A DNA stretch of 6,895 nucleotides from STC-74 sp043756665 (lineage in GTDB: Bacteria > Patescibacteriota > Gracilibacteria > BD1-5 > UBA2023): contig JAYUQR010000147.1 in NCBI GenBank assembly GCA_043756665.1, forward strand, positions 1 through 6,895, in the 5' to 3' direction. Positions 6,323-6,895 of the stretch are shown one piece after another. The translations under genes were made by a program, and so were the position numbers. Below the pieces are notes generated by a model that searched no databases, was not told the origin of the DNA, and saw only the letters and a list, made by a program, of their open reading frames with translations. The stretch's first letter is position 1. Each line of letters begins with the position of its first letter.

Positions 6323-6895
6323 TTAGAAAAACTTTTTCAGGTCTTCTTTTAGTTCTCATTCGAAATTGTAGTCTTGACCGAAGAGGTTAAATGAGAGTCT
6401 CCAGGCATGGAGCCATTGGCGCTTGAGTCAGTATTGCTCATCGGATTCTTGGTTCATCTTCTCGTTTCCATATTTTGTATCTCAGAGTATGGGATATCCG
6501 ATAGAGGAGAGGTGGACTCGGATCTGATGCGTTCGACCTGTCAGGAGATCCACCTCGAGGAGCGTATATTTATTAGCAATAATTCACTTATTGAGAAACT
6601 TCGTTTTAGCGAGTTTTGGGTTTACAGGATTAGCAGTTGTCATTTTTTTTCGGTCATAGGGATCACGCCCGATGAATGACTCGATATATCCCTCCTGATC
6701 CTTCACGATCCCGACGACGAGCGCGAGATAGGTTTTTTGTATCGTTCTTTTTGCGATCTTGAGTTGGAGGGCATGCATGGCTCGATCGTTCTTCGCGATG
6801 ATGATAAGTCCACTGGTATCCTTATCGAGACGATGGACGATACCAGGACGTTCGACTCCATTTATTATTGATCTATTCTTTTGTATTTGTCATTC
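6323..6895 (-). CDS. RluA/RluD family 23S rRNA pseudouridine synthase, 5' end outside the window
   Basis: The C-terminal 190 residues are present; the start, and any S4 domain, lies beyond the right edge. The catalytic motif H-R-L-D-K-D-T-S-G is complete at residues 21-29 of the visible part, with Asp24 the nucleophile. Further family blocks follow: K-T-Y-L-A-L-V-V-G (54-62), I-G-R-D-P-Y-D-R-K-K-M (75-85), L-T-G-R-T-H-Q-I-R-V-H-L (118-129), I-G-Y-P-I-L-G-D (132-139) and L-H-A (162-164). UGA is Gly five times, including the invariant Gly138 of P-I-L-G-D. These enzymes convert uridines of the large-subunit rRNA to pseudouridine. RluD is the best guess from the G-R-D-P-x-D-R-K-K-M block, but RluC or another RluA subfamily cannot be excluded. 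It is separated from rbfA by 122 nt and may belong to a different transcript. Confidence 0.93.

Noticed and set aside
6326..6338. A/T-only inverted repeat GAAAAA-C-TTTTTC at the end of the RluA-type gene.
   Set aside because: It lies in coding sequence and has almost no G/C pairing, so it is unlikely to act as a terminator.
1..6895. Mobile elements, CRISPR arrays, tRNA or rRNA genes, toxin-antitoxin or phage-defence modules.
   Set aside because: None is visible on either strand. The MazG-like gene alone, without a partner, is not evidence of a defence or toxin system.

Overview
The window comes from a bacterium that reads UGA as glycine (translation table 25). This points to the candidate-phyla lineages Gracilibacteria (BD1-5) or Absconditabacteria (SR1). 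Under the standard code most genes here break at in-frame TGA. With TGA read as Gly they join into full-length proteins, and several TGA codons fall on family-invariant glycines: LspA N-S-G-V-A-F, endonuclease III G-R-Y-T-C, RluA-type P-I-L-G-D, and DUF2177. TAA and TAG remain the stops. No start codon in the window has a convincing Shine-Dalgarno sequence, and genes are packed with short gaps or overlaps.

Layout. Positions 1-152 hold no gene but contain a strong hairpin at the left edge. A compact rightward series follows (153-4134): a 94-residue orphan, a MazG-like nucleotide pyrophosphohydrolase, a 203-residue unknown protein, a cutA gene with two lesions, a DUF2177 membrane protein, signal peptidase II (lspA), a six-helix membrane protein of unknown function, and a divergent AMMECR1-domain protein. 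A leftward series converges on it with a 6-nt gap (4141-6895): the 5'-truncated RluA/RluD pseudouridine synthase at the right edge, a 122-nt spacer with repeats, then rbfA, ftsQ and nth, closely packed and probably one transcript.

Functional reading. Most genes are housekeeping: ribosome maturation and rRNA modification (rbfA, rluD-like), divisome (ftsQ), base-excision repair (nth), lipoprotein processing (lspA) and nucleotide-pool cleaning (MazG-like). I see no phage, transposon, CRISPR or defence system.

The points most worth a second look are the recoding itself, the amber-plus-frameshift cutA, the absence of UGA codons from two adjacent genes, the altered LspA with a large N-terminal insertion, and the repeated element and hairpin in front of rbfA. 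All calls come from reading the sequence by eye; no database search was run.
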